A stretch of 18,580 nt of DNA from Clostridium sp. CAG:448 (GTDB lineage: Bacteria > Bacillota > Clostridia > Oscillospirales > CAG-272): positions 4,752 through 23,331 of the forward strand of contig FR890553.1 in NCBI GenBank assembly GCA_000433415.1, given 5' to 3'. Shown here in pieces: positions 1 to 8,161 of the stretch. A program made the position numbers and the translations under genes. A model generated the notes under the pieces. The model was not told the origin of the DNA and made no database searches. It saw only the letters and a program-made list of their open reading frames with translations. The first letter of the stretch is position 1; every line of letters begins with the position of its first letter.

Positions 1-681
1 GGCAGCGTTGGTGCAGTCAAAGAGGAGGAAATCTACCCCTGCGTTGGCAAGTAAAGACATGTGGTGGCGAATGACATATGGGTCGGAATCCCGATAAAAT
101 CCGTAGAACGGTTCGTGCCAGAAGCACTGAAACGGGTGCGTGCCCCATGCCGGATGGTCCGCGCGATATTCCGCGGCGGGGTATTTTGCGAGTGTGTCTA
201 CCACGTCTACCGGGCGCAGTGACGCATGTGCTTCGTGCCATGTCCAGTAAAAAATTCCCACTTTACGGTTTCGTTTGGCACCGACATCTTCAACCGATGC
301 CACTTTGCGCCCCAGCATGTCGGTTGCTTCCCAGGTGTCCGACTGGGTATCGCGCAGATTCTTTTCAGGAACGGGGACGTAGGAAGGGGATACGGGGGGC
401 TGTTCCGGGAACGAAACATCGATCAGTTTGGCATCGCCCTCGGTGCGGATTTCCACCCGATGTTTGCCGGACGTTGTTTCAATTTCACAACAGGAAGTGG
501 TTTCCTTTTCTTTGGTGGACAGTGCGCAGACACCGATGGGGGTGCCGTCCGCAAAGATGGTGGCAAGTGTGACATTGACAGAGTTTGTAAAGCGAATAAT
601 CGCCGTATGGGCTTCGGTACCGAAATCGCAGTCTGGGAGAAGCCACATTTTTTGTTCTTTGTCATAGACAGGGACGGACAT
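1..681 (-). CDS. Glycosidase-like protein, N-terminal part (runs off the window)
   Basis: Open from an ATG at 681 to the window edge: 227 codons without a stop, so the gene is 3'-truncated here. An AAGGAGG ribosome binding site and a near-consensus promoter (743-771) precede the start. There is no signal peptide, so the product should be cytoplasmic. Residues 1-110 look like a beta-rich domain. From about residue 140 (KVGIFYWTWHE, then WHEPFYGFY at about 188 and NAGVDFLLFD near 214-223) the pattern resembles the start of a TIM-barrel glycosidase of the GH71/GH99-like type: a first strand with aromatic residues, then a helix and a strand ending in Phe-Asp. The catalytic acids would lie outside the window, so the family is not settled. 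Its divergent neighbour is a secreted glycan-active protein, which supports a carbohydrate role. Confidence 0.6.
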   Translation of the reverse strand, partial: MSVPVYDKEQKMWLLPDCDFGTEAHTAIIRFTNSVNVTLATIFADGTPIGVCALSTKEKETTSCCEIETTSGKHRVEIRTEGDAKLIDVSFPEQPPVSPSYVPVPEKNLRDTQSDTWEATDMLGRKVASVEDVGAKRNRKVGIFYWTWHEAHASLRPVDVVDTLAKYPAAEYRADHPAWGTHPFQCFWHEPFYGFYRDSDPYVIRHHMSLLANAGVDFLLFDCTNAA

Positions 682-742
682 AGGATTGTTCCTCCTTGTT
701 TCCAATACTTCAGAATCGGATCGGCAAAGGATCCGTCAGGGA

Positions 743-771
743 ATTTTACCATAATTGAGCAGAAATGTCAA
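743..771 (-). promoter_or_regulatory. Sigma-A promoter for the minus-strand glycosidase-like gene
   Basis: Read on the minus strand, a perfect -35 TTGACA (771-766) is followed by a 17-bp spacer and a -10 TAAAAT (748-743). It lies about 60 bp upstream of the ATG at 681. Its -35 box is only 8 bp from the -35 box of the divergent plus-strand promoter. Confidence 0.8.
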
Positions 772-779
772 TTCACTTC

Positions 780-808
780 TTGACATTTTTTTCAGGATCT
801 GCTAAAAT
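780..808 (+). promoter_or_regulatory. Sigma-A promoter for the 1169-residue secreted protein
   Basis: Perfect -35 TTGACA (780-785), a 17-bp spacer and -10 TAAAAT (803-808). Transcription should start near 815, giving a leader of about 40 nt. That leader begins with a small inverted repeat (819-833, GCCGG/CCGGC with a 5-nt loop), which could form a 5' stem-loop. Confidence 0.8.
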
Positions 809-856
809 GACAATAGTGGCCGGCGTGACCGGCAGGAAAAACGGAGGAACAGGGAC

Positions 857-3800
857 ATGAAGAAGAAACGATTTCTTTTACTGACTGCACTGGGAGTGAC
901 GGTGGCGTTGCTCTGTGGTGTCGGTGTTGCGCTGATCCATGCGGAGGAAACGCCGGATTCGGTGGCGCCAAAGGGAACGGTTTTGCTGACAGAGGGCGCG
1001 TCTGTCAGTATTTCCGCATGCACCGCGCAGCGGGCGGGAAGCGAAAACAGCTATGAGATGCCAAGTGAAAACTGGTGCAAGGCGCACCTGGTGGACGGAA
1101 ATCTGAGCACCGGATATTCCACGGATCCCTATGACCGGGAAACCAATCCGGACGCGCCTGTGACCATTACCATTCGGTTGGCACAGAAAGCAACGGTATC
1201 CTGTGTTGCGCTTTTCCCGGCGGGCGACCGTTTTCCCGTGGATTATACGATCAGTCTTTCCGCGGATGGGAAATCCTTTACGGAAAAGGAGCGTGTGACG
1301 GGAGCGTCCAAGCCGCAGACCGCAGCAGTGCATTCCTTTGCGGGTATGGAGGCGCAGTACATCCGGCTGCATGTCACAAAACGTTATACCGATGCGACCG
1401 TCGGGCAGGATGGGGTGCTGGTGCAGCTTTCCGAAATCGGGGTATACGGAAAAGCCGACAAATCGGTTCTTCGTCTGGTCAAACCGGCACTGGAGCTTTG
1501 CATCGGTGAAACCGAAACGATCGGTATTGCCACAAAGGGAGCGAACCTCTCTGACATGACCTTTGCAAGCAGTGACGCATCTGTTGCGGCGGTTGACGGA
1601 AAGGGTGTTGTGAAGGGTGTGAAAAAGGGCAATGCCGTCATTACCGTAACGGACCGGAAAAGCGGTGCAAAGGCGGAATGTCCGGTTTACGTCGTGGAAA
1701 GTGACTACAGCTTTGACGATAACATTATGATTTCCGTATTCTGGCCGCCCACACCTGATTATATCAACGACGAGCAGTATCGGCTGATGGCGGACGCAGG
1801 CATCACATGGGTGCTGGGAGCAGGCGAGGAGACGCTGGCAACGCCGGAAAATCAGTTGAAAATGCTGGAGATGTGCTATAAATACGGAATGCACATGACC
1901 GTTTCCGACGGTTCGTTCGGCGGGCAGTTGACCGGGCAGACCGCAAAACAGATTGCGGCAAATGTCGCCAAGTACAAGAATATTCCGGGATGCAACGGGT
2001 ACTATATGCTGGATGAGCCGTTTAACCCCAATGCATTTCTGTCGGCGTATAAAGCGCTCAAGGATGCCGATCCGGGTGCCTATATGCATCTGAACTTTTT
2101 GCCCAGCGCTGCCTATGCATCCAATGAGCAGTATAAAGCGCAGATGAATGACTGGCTCCGCCTGTGTGCGGCGGCCGGCTATCCGCAGGACTACCTGATG
2201 TATGACCGTTACCCCTTCGGATTGGCGGCGGGGTCTATGGATCGTGACGGATTTTTCTCCAACATGAAGGCGGCGCACGATGTTGCACTTGCAAACGGAG
2301 GCGTAAAAACCGGAACTTACATTCAGTCTGTGCAGCAGGATGTGGCATTCCGTTGCCCTAGTGCATCGGAGTTGCGTTATGAAATTTACGCATCTCTGTC
2401 ATTCGGATTCAAGCAGATTTCCTATTTCACATGGTTTACCCCCGTCAACCGGTCGGAACCGTTCAGCAAGGGGATTATCTCCGCAGACGGAAAACCGGGT
2501 GAGAACTATGCCGTTGTTTCCAAGCTGAATCATGAGGTGTTGGCGCTCGGAAAAACACTGATTAACTGCGAAGCAGTTGAAATTTATCTGAACGGGACCG
2601 CATGGGGCGGTATGGAAAAGATTCCTGCTGACTTCTTTGTGCAGCCGAATGACCGGACCAACTACATTCTGTCCCTTTTGCGTGACTGCAAGACCGGGCG
2701 GAATTACCTGATGATTGTCAACAATGATTTCAATAACCAGAAGAAAATCAGCCTTTCGCTTGATTCCGCCATCGGACAGTTGTATCAGGTCAGCAAAACC
2801 GACGGATCCCTGTCGGGTGTGGCGTTGACGGGCGGAAAGTTGACCGTAACGCTGGATGCCGGAGACGGACAACTGTATGCACTTCCGGAAGGGCTTGATT
2901 ATTTGCCGGAAAAGAGCGAGCCGGCTCCGGGAACCAACCTTGCGCTGACGGCAGATGTCACTGCCAACAGCTCCAAGGGCGAGAACGGCATGTATATTGC
3001 AGGATTGAATGACGGCAACCGCACTGCAAAGAACGGTGTTTCCGGTTGGGAATCGGATAGCCGTGAGGATGCCGTGATTACCATGGATTTCGGTTTGGTG
3101 TGCACACTGAACCGCATTGACCTGTACCCGATCGGTAACATGTTGGGCGCCGGGGAGAACATGCCGCGCGATTTTGTCATTACCTATTCGCAGGATGGGG
3201 AAAAATGGCATACGCTTGTCAAGGCAACCGGATTTGTGATGCAGAACGGAGTTACACCGTCGCTGCGTTTTGACGCGATTCGTGCACGCTATCTTTGCCT
3301 GACCGTGACCGCGCGGAACGGCGATACGGTTGCGCTTGCCGAGATTGAGGTGTATCATGATCAGGGAAGCGTTCCCGCCGCGGAAAATATCGGCGGCGGT
3401 ATCCGGAACGGTGTCCGCGGTACGGAAAATGTGATTACTTTCAAGGCGGGTGCCAACCTTGCGTTGAATAAAAAGGTGTTGGTTTCTACCGATACGCCGG
3501 AGCATTACCGGCAGTGGGGCTGGGGCGCATCGTTCCTGGTCGACGGAAAGGCTGAAACAGGTTGGACATCCAATGTCAAAATTCACGATAAGGCGCTTGC
3601 AAGCGAATATGCCGTGATTGATCTCGGTGATTGCTTCCGCATTGAGCGAATTGACGTGACACCGCTTGGGTGTTGGCCGGAGAATTTTGAAATCCGTGTT
3701 TCATCGGATGCGAAAACCTGGATTACCGTAGCGTCCGAAACCAAGTCAAAGGAAAACGGTGTTTACACGGTCAATCCGGATGCGGTCAGCGGGCGGTATG

Positions 3801-4366
3801 TGATGTTTGTCGCTACCAAGCTCCGCGGAACTACTGCTGACGGGTATATGTTGCAGCTCGGCGATATTGCGGTATACGGTACGCCGGATACCGATCTTGC
3901 GGAGGCGGAACAGATGTGTAAGCTGTATACCGACGCAGGCGGTTCACAGGATGCGGAGGTGTACCGCGCTGTTCGGACACTGATGGAAAAGAAGGACGTG
4001 ACACAGAGTGCACTGGACGCTGCCATGAAGAAAATGCTGGACACCGTAGGCAAAGAGTTGCCCGCGAAGGAAAGCGGTGCGGCACCTTCTGCCGACTATC
4101 GGTTTGATTACGGACCGTTTTCCGACGGTGAAGAGGAAACCACGGGCGAGATTACAACCGGCGAAGATACAACGGTGTCCGAAGGAGAAACCACAACAGG
4201 TGCGTCGACCGATGCGGACTCTGCAAATACAACCGCTGTGACGACCGCAGAGGAGACTTCCTCTCCCAACAAAAAGAACGGATGCGGTTCCGTTCTCTCC
4301 TGTCTTGCGGTGATCGGCAGCGTCCTGGCGGGCGTTGTGCTTTTGCGAAAGAAAAAGGCTGATTGA
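857..4366 (+). CDS. Secreted multidomain carbohydrate-active protein (F5/8C, Big_2-like, TIM-barrel, 2x F5/8C, membrane anchor)
   Basis: 1169 residues; the ATG at 857 has GGAGGA 8 bases upstream. Residues 1-30 form a signal peptide. Domains in order: F5/8-type-C (discoidin) sandwich at about 45-197; Big_2-like Ig domain at about 205-283; a barrel-like catalytic region at about 285-640 with a YYMLDEP strand end (D386, E387: E387 is a candidate acid/base) and a later LMYDRYPF strand; discoidin-like domains at about 694-833 and 866-1010; a helical segment at about 1012-1072; a Thr/Glu-rich spacer; and a final hydrophobic helix with a basic KKK tail, preceded by GCGS. No LPXTG is present. The discoidin domains normally bind sugars. 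I infer a cell-surface glycoside hydrolase. I do not recognise the GH family of the barrel, so substrate and reaction are unknown. Confidence 0.75.
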   Translation: MKKKRFLLLTALGVTVALLCGVGVALIHAEETPDSVAPKGTVLLTEGASVSISACTAQRAGSENSYEMPSENWCKAHLVDGNLSTGYSTDPYDRETNPDAPVTITIRLAQKATVSCVALFPAGDRFPVDYTISLSADGKSFTEKERVTGASKPQTAAVHSFAGMEAQYIRLHVTKRYTDATVGQDGVLVQLSEIGVYGKADKSVLRLVKPALELCIGETETIGIATKGANLSDMTFASSDASVAAVDGKGVVKGVKKGNAVITVTDRKSGAKAECPVYVVESDYSFDDNIMISVFWPPTPDYINDEQYRLMADAGITWVLGAGEETLATPENQLKMLEMCYKYGMHMTVSDGSFGGQLTGQTAKQIAANVAKYKNIPGCNGYYMLDEPFNPNAFLSAYKALKDADPGAYMHLNFLPSAAYASNEQYKAQMNDWLRLCAAAGYPQDYLMYDRYPFGLAAGSMDRDGFFSNMKAAHDVALANGGVKTGTYIQSVQQDVAFRCPSASELRYEIYASLSFGFKQISYFTWFTPVNRSEPFSKGIISADGKPGENYAVVSKLNHEVLALGKTLINCEAVEIYLNGTAWGGMEKIPADFFVQPNDRTNYILSLLRDCKTGRNYLMIVNNDFNNQKKISLSLDSAIGQLYQVSKTDGSLSGVALTGGKLTVTLDAGDGQLYALPEGLDYLPEKSEPAPGTNLALTADVTANSSKGENGMYIAGLNDGNRTAKNGVSGWESDSREDAVITMDFGLVCTLNRIDLYPIGNMLGAGENMPRDFVITYSQDGEKWHTLVKATGFVMQNGVTPSLRFDAIRARYLCLTVTARNGDTVALAEIEVYHDQGSVPAAENIGGGIRNGVRGTENVITFKAGANLALNKKVLVSTDTPEHYRQWGWGASFLVDGKAETGWTSNVKIHDKALASEYAVIDLGDCFRIERIDVTPLGCWPENFEIRVSSDAKTWITVASETKSKENGVYTVNPDAVSGRYVMFVATKLRGTTADGYMLQLGDIAVYGTPDTDLAEAEQMCKLYTDAGGSQDAEVYRAVRTLMEKKDVTQSALDAAMKKMLDTVGKELPAKESGAAPSADYRFDYGPFSDGEEETTGEITTGEDTTVSEGETTTGASTDADSANTTAVTTAEETSSPNKKNGCGSVLSCLAVIGSVLAGVVLLRKKKAD

Positions 4367-4383
4367 CCGCATTACCGAAAAAC

Positions 4384-4420
4384 GATGCCGGCGGAATTGT
4401 TCCGCCGGCATCAATATTTT
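4384..4420. terminator. Bidirectional intrinsic terminator between two convergent genes
   Basis: A perfect 13-bp GC-rich stem (4384-4396 with 4400-4412) has a 3-nt loop. It is followed on the plus strand by AATATTTTT and on the minus strand by GTTTTTC. It can end both the secreted-protein mRNA and the pheST mRNA. Confidence 0.9.
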
Positions 4421-4448
4421 TCACGGTATATATCGGTAGCTGATTTTG

Positions 4449-6854
4449 TCAGCGCAGCTTGACGCCGAAACGGCGATCAAGAGAGGTAACGATTTTGTTG
4501 ACATAGCCGTCGATTTCCTCCGGGGTAAACGGTTTGTCTGCAGGGACAAACGTCAGCTGGAAAGCCATGCTCTTTTTGCCGGTGCCAAGCTGTTCTCCGC
4601 GGTAAACATCAAACAACTCCGCTTCTGCAAGCTGTTTGCAGCCCTGCAGGATAGCACTGCGGATTTCGCCGCAGGTCTTTTCCTCTTCGACGACCAGTGC
4701 CAGGTCGCGTGTAACAGACGCGAAGCGGGAAACCGGTTTGTAACGGACAAGATCGGGGAAGTACGCAGACAGTGCCCGGTAGTTGATCTCACCAACGTAT
4801 GCGTTTTGGGAAATCTCATTGTCTTCCGCTACCTCGTATGCAAGCTGACCGAACCAGCCGACCGTCTGACCGTCCAGCAGGACATTGACGGTTGCGCCGG
4901 GGTGCATAAAGCACTTGCCTGCGCGCTCGTAGGTAAAGGTTAATCCAAATTCGTCGGCAATGGATTCGATTGCCCCCTTTGCGGTGAAGAAGGATTCTTC
5001 AGCACCGTAAAGACCGATACAGAGCATGGGGCATTCATCCGGTTTTTCATCCGGTGTGGAACCCGGGACAAAAATGCTTGCAAGCTCAAAGAACCTTCCG
5101 CCCGCTCTTCCTTTTTTCATGTTGTGGGAGAGAATGGACAGCATGGACGGAACCAGCGTTGTGCGCATGATGGAATAATTTTCGCTGATCGGATTCATGA
5201 TGCGCACGCATCGACGCTCCGGAGCATCGGCAGGCAGGCGCAGCAGATCCAATTCACGGGTGGAGTAGAAAGAATAGTTGATCAGTTCGTAAAAACCTTG
5301 CATGACCAGTGCATTTTTGCACTTGTTCAGCTTTTTCTGCTGCTGATTCAAGCCGCCCGCCGTGACGGTTAGCCCATCCAGCATCCGGGGGACAATGTGT
5401 TCATATCCGTAGACCTTGATGATGTCCTCGGCAAGATCCGGGAAGCTCTCTACATCCTCCCGATAAGCGGGCGCTGTTGCACTGATTGTGTCGCCGTCCA
5501 CCTTGACCTCGTAGTTCATCCGGCGCAGGATGTCCACTGCCGTCTTTCGCGGCACTTCAATGCCGAGAACGGAGTTGATTTTTTCAAAGGTGGTTACGAC
5601 AGGTGCGTTCCGACGGTCGGGGTCCGCACAGATATCAATGTGTGTTTCGGAAATTTTGCCGCATCCGAGCTGTTGCACGAGGTGGAGGGCACGGGACATG
5701 GCAAGGTTGGTGGTATATTCGTCCACTCCCTTTTCAAAGCGGTGGGAAGAATCCGAAGAAACCCCCAGTGAACGCGACGATTTCCGCACATTTTCCCGCA
5801 TAAACTTTGCCGCTTCAAAGAGCACACTGTCGGTTGTTTCGCGGATTTCACTGTTTAACCCGCCCATAATACCCGCAAGTCCGACCGGCTTTTTGCCGTC
5901 GCAGATGACCAGATTGGCGTCGGAAAGCGTCAGTTTGGTGCCATCCAGCGTGGTCAGCGGTTCCTTGTCGGTCGCGCGGCGCACCACAATGCGGGATTCT
6001 TCCAGTGTGGAGAGATCAAACGCGTGCATGGGCTGTCCCATTTCGGTCAGTACGTAGTTGGTAATATCCACAATATTGGAAATGGGATTGTGCTGACACA
6101 GGATCAAACGGCGACGCATCCAGCGGGGGGAGGTAGCAATTTTTACATCACTGACATAATGCGCGATATAGCGCGGGCAGAGATCCGGAGCTTCTACACT
6201 GACATGGATTTCCGGGTGTGCGGGGGATTCCACCGTATAGGAGAGATCGGGTGTGCGCAGAGGTCGGTCAAGCTGTGCCGCCAGTTCCCGTGCCACACCG
6301 TATACATACTGGCAATGGGGCAGGTTTGCCGTGACGGAGATATCCCACACCTCATCATTGAAGGCAAGGTAATCGCGGATATCCGCACCGACCGGCGCGT
6401 CTGCCGGCAGAATCAGGATGCCGTTGACGCCCGCACCTTCCATCCATCCCTCGTCGATGTTCAACTCTTCACCGGAGCAGAGCATGCCGTTGGACGGAAC
6501 GCCGCGCAATTTTCCGTTGTGAATGGTGACTTTTTTTGCATTTTTACGGTCGATGACGGTTGCACCGTCCAGTGCGGCAGGGACAAGATCATCCGTATGC
6601 ACATTCTGCGCACCGGTAACAATCTGATAGGCGCCCTTTTCGCCGCAATCGACCTGGCAAATAAACATGTGATCGGAATCCGGATGACGCTCCATCGCCG
6701 TAACACGCCCGATAAAAACGCCGGTTACATCCGGATTGAACGGATTTTTTTCTTCCACTTCCAGACCGCAGGAGAAGAGTTTTTCCTCGACAGTCTGATT
6801 GTCAATGCCGCGCAGATCCACAATGTCGCGCAGCCAACTGATCGGTAAAAGCAT
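4449..6854 (-). CDS. pheT: Phenylalanine--tRNA ligase beta subunit
   Basis: 801 residues, the usual length for bacterial PheT. It forms the alpha2-beta2 enzyme that charges tRNA-Phe. The sequence begins MLLPISWLRDIVDL, typical of the family. An EMAP/OB-fold tRNA-binding domain covers about residues 40-150 (FIGRVTAMERHPDSDHM, IVTGAQNV, SNGMLCSGEEL). A B3/B4 editing region follows (about 210-390), then the B5 domain, a catalytic-like core, and a C-terminal FDX-ACB anticodon-binding domain ending in DRRFGVKLR. It starts 14 nt after the pheS stop, with AAAGGAGGAG in that gap, so the two genes are co-transcribed and translated separately. No truncation or frameshift is seen. Confidence 0.97.
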   Translation of the reverse strand: MLLPISWLRDIVDLRGIDNQTVEEKLFSCGLEVEEKNPFNPDVTGVFIGRVTAMERHPDSDHMFICQVDCGEKGAYQIVTGAQNVHTDDLVPAALDGATVIDRKNAKKVTIHNGKLRGVPSNGMLCSGEELNIDEGWMEGAGVNGILILPADAPVGADIRDYLAFNDEVWDISVTANLPHCQYVYGVARELAAQLDRPLRTPDLSYTVESPAHPEIHVSVEAPDLCPRYIAHYVSDVKIATSPRWMRRRLILCQHNPISNIVDITNYVLTEMGQPMHAFDLSTLEESRIVVRRATDKEPLTTLDGTKLTLSDANLVICDGKKPVGLAGIMGGLNSEIRETTDSVLFEAAKFMRENVRKSSRSLGVSSDSSHRFEKGVDEYTTNLAMSRALHLVQQLGCGKISETHIDICADPDRRNAPVVTTFEKINSVLGIEVPRKTAVDILRRMNYEVKVDGDTISATAPAYREDVESFPDLAEDIIKVYGYEHIVPRMLDGLTVTAGGLNQQQKKLNKCKNALVMQGFYELINYSFYSTRELDLLRLPADAPERRCVRIMNPISENYSIMRTTLVPSMLSILSHNMKKGRAGGRFFELASIFVPGSTPDEKPDECPMLCIGLYGAEESFFTAKGAIESIADEFGLTFTYERAGKCFMHPGATVNVLLDGQTVGWFGQLAYEVAEDNEISQNAYVGEINYRALSAYFPDLVRYKPVSRFASVTRDLALVVEEEKTCGEIRSAILQGCKQLAEAELFDVYRGEQLGTGKKSMAFQLTFVPADKPFTPEEIDGYVNKIVTSLDRRFGVKLR

Positions 6855-6868
6855 ACGTTTCTCCTCCT

Positions 6869-7894
6869 TTAGTTTGCAAATTGCGACAGGATTTCCTCGT
6901 CGCCGTCAAACAGAATGTGAATATTGTTGATTCCGTATTTGAGCATGGCAATCCGGTCCAGTCCGGCGCCGAAAGCAAGCCCGGTCCATTCGTCCGGGTC
7001 CAGTCCGCCGTTGCGGATTACGTTGCGGTTAACAACTCCCGCTCCCAGGATTTCAATCCAGCCGGTTCCTTTACACAGACGGCAACCCTTGCCGCCGCAC
7101 TCACAGCAGGAAATATCCACTTCCACCGACGGTTCGGTGAAAGGGAAATAGGACGGACGGAAACGGGTTTTTGTATTCGGGGAGAACATGGACTTTGCAA
7201 GCTTATCCAGCAATCCGTGCAGATCCGAAAGAGAGACATGCCGGTCAATGATAAATCCTTCCATTTGGTGGAACATCGGGGAATGGGTTGCGTCGTCGTC
7301 ACAGCGGAAAACGCGCCCTGCCACCAATACTTTGAAAGGCGGCTTCATCTCCTCCATGCTGCGGATCTGCCCGCCGGAGGTCTGGGTGCGCAGGAGAAGA
7401 TCTTCCGTGATATAGAAGGTATCCTGCTTGTCCCGTGCCGGGTGATCCTTCGGGGTATTGAGAGCGGTGAAGTTGTGGTAGTCATCTTCGATTTCCGGTC
7501 CCTCGTAGTAAACAAATCCCATGCCGGCAAACAGATCAATCAGTTGATTGCGCACAATGTTGATCGGATTGAGCGCGCCGGGGGTTCGCTTGACGGCGGG
7601 CATGGTGATGTCGACACTCTCGCTCCGGTACTTGTCCGCCAGTTCTTTTTGCGCGATTTCTTCCTCTGATTTTTTGAAGGAGGCAAGGACTTCATCTCGA
7701 AATTCATTGATCAGCTTTCCCGCTGCGGGGCGCTCCTCTTTGGACAGCTTACCCAATTCTTTCATCAGTGCGGAAATGGAGCCGTTTCTGCCCAGATAGG
7801 TGCTGAAAAATTCTTTCAGTTCGGCACCTGAATGTGCGTGCGAGAGATCCTCCCGTATTTTTCCACGCATCTCCTGAATGTGTTCTTTCATCAT
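6869..7894 (-). CDS. pheS: Phenylalanine--tRNA ligase alpha subunit
   Basis: 341 residues, full length. An N-terminal coiled-coil arm (about 1-90) is followed by the class II catalytic domain: YYEGPEIEDDYHNFTALN, then motif 2 (FRCDDDATHSPMFHQMEG) and motif 3 (GAGLDRIAMLKYG, D313-R314). The Cys cluster CCECGGKGCRLCKG is common in Clostridia PheS. Two variations stand out. RTQTSGGQIR (169-178) replaces the usual RT(H/Q)TSPxQ. Motif 3 has Asp where Glu is usual. First gene of the pheST operon; the ATG at 7894 is preceded by GGGGAGG at about 11 nt. A second in-frame ATG follows immediately at 7891. The roughly 85-nt leader is too short for a T-box. Confidence 0.97.
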   Translation of the reverse strand: MMKEHIQEMRGKIREDLSHAHSGAELKEFFSTYLGRNGSISALMKELGKLSKEERPAAGKLINEFRDEVLASFKKSEEEIAQKELADKYRSESVDITMPAVKRTPGALNPINIVRNQLIDLFAGMGFVYYEGPEIEDDYHNFTALNTPKDHPARDKQDTFYITEDLLLRTQTSGGQIRSMEEMKPPFKVLVAGRVFRCDDDATHSPMFHQMEGFIIDRHVSLSDLHGLLDKLAKSMFSPNTKTRFRPSYFPFTEPSVEVDISCCECGGKGCRLCKGTGWIEILGAGVVNRNVIRNGGLDPDEWTGLAFGAGLDRIAMLKYGINNIHILFDGDEEILSQFAN

Positions 7895-7984
7895 AGTATC
7901 ATTTACCTCCCCGCCGCAAGCGTGTGCATCCGTACTGTTTGCGGCATCTATTCAACAGAAGTCTACTTCAGAATATCAAACTTC

Positions 7985-8013
7985 ATTATACCAGTATTGC
8001 CTTGCAAAGTCAA
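7985..8013 (-). promoter_or_regulatory. Sigma-A promoter of pheST
   Basis: On the minus strand: -35 TTGACT (8013-8008), a 17-bp spacer and a perfect -10 TATAAT (7990-7985). The predicted start is near 7978, giving a leader of about 85 nt. One TTGCAAA motif (8002-8008) sits next to the -35 box. Confidence 0.85.
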
Positions 8014-8080
8014 GGGATTATTGCGATTTTTTGCAAAACCGGCATCTTTGCATTGCAAAAAGCGGAAGAATTCTGCAAAT
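8002..8080. repeat. TTGCAAA repeat cluster, possible operator
   Basis: Exact TTGCAAA occurs at 8002-8008, 8031-8037 and 8053-8059, with a related CTGCAAA near 8073-8079. The third copy is half of a perfect inverted repeat TTTGCA-T-TGCAAA (8047-8059). The cluster overlaps or lies between the divergent promoters of pheST and the SGNH lipoprotein gene. It could bind a repressor or activator, but no protein can be named from the sequence, and AT-rich chance repetition is possible. Confidence 0.4.
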
Positions 8081-8085
8081 ACGGA

Positions 8086-8114
8086 TTGACTTTCCGATTT
8101 TTGTATGCTACAAT
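8086..8114 (+). promoter_or_regulatory. Sigma-A promoter of the SGNH lipoprotein gene
   Basis: -35 TTGACT (8086-8091), a 17-bp spacer and -10 TACAAT (8109-8114), about 48 bp upstream of the ATG at 8162. The mRNA leader would be about 40 nt and contains a GGAAAGGAAGG ribosome binding site. Confidence 0.8.
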
Positions 8115-8161
8115 GATAGCCGTTACAGATCATCTGAAAAACGGAAAGGAAGGACCGAACA

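Noticed and set aside
878..3586. Long open frames on the minus strand (466 and 395 codons) opposite the secreted protein
   Set aside because: They mirror a GC-biased coding strand, have Arg/His/Ile-rich composition without any recognisable domain, and lie opposite a gene with clear discoidin domains and signal peptide.
7895..7984. T-box or other riboswitch in front of pheST
   Set aside because: The leader is only about 85 nt and has no T-box core sequence or terminator hairpin.
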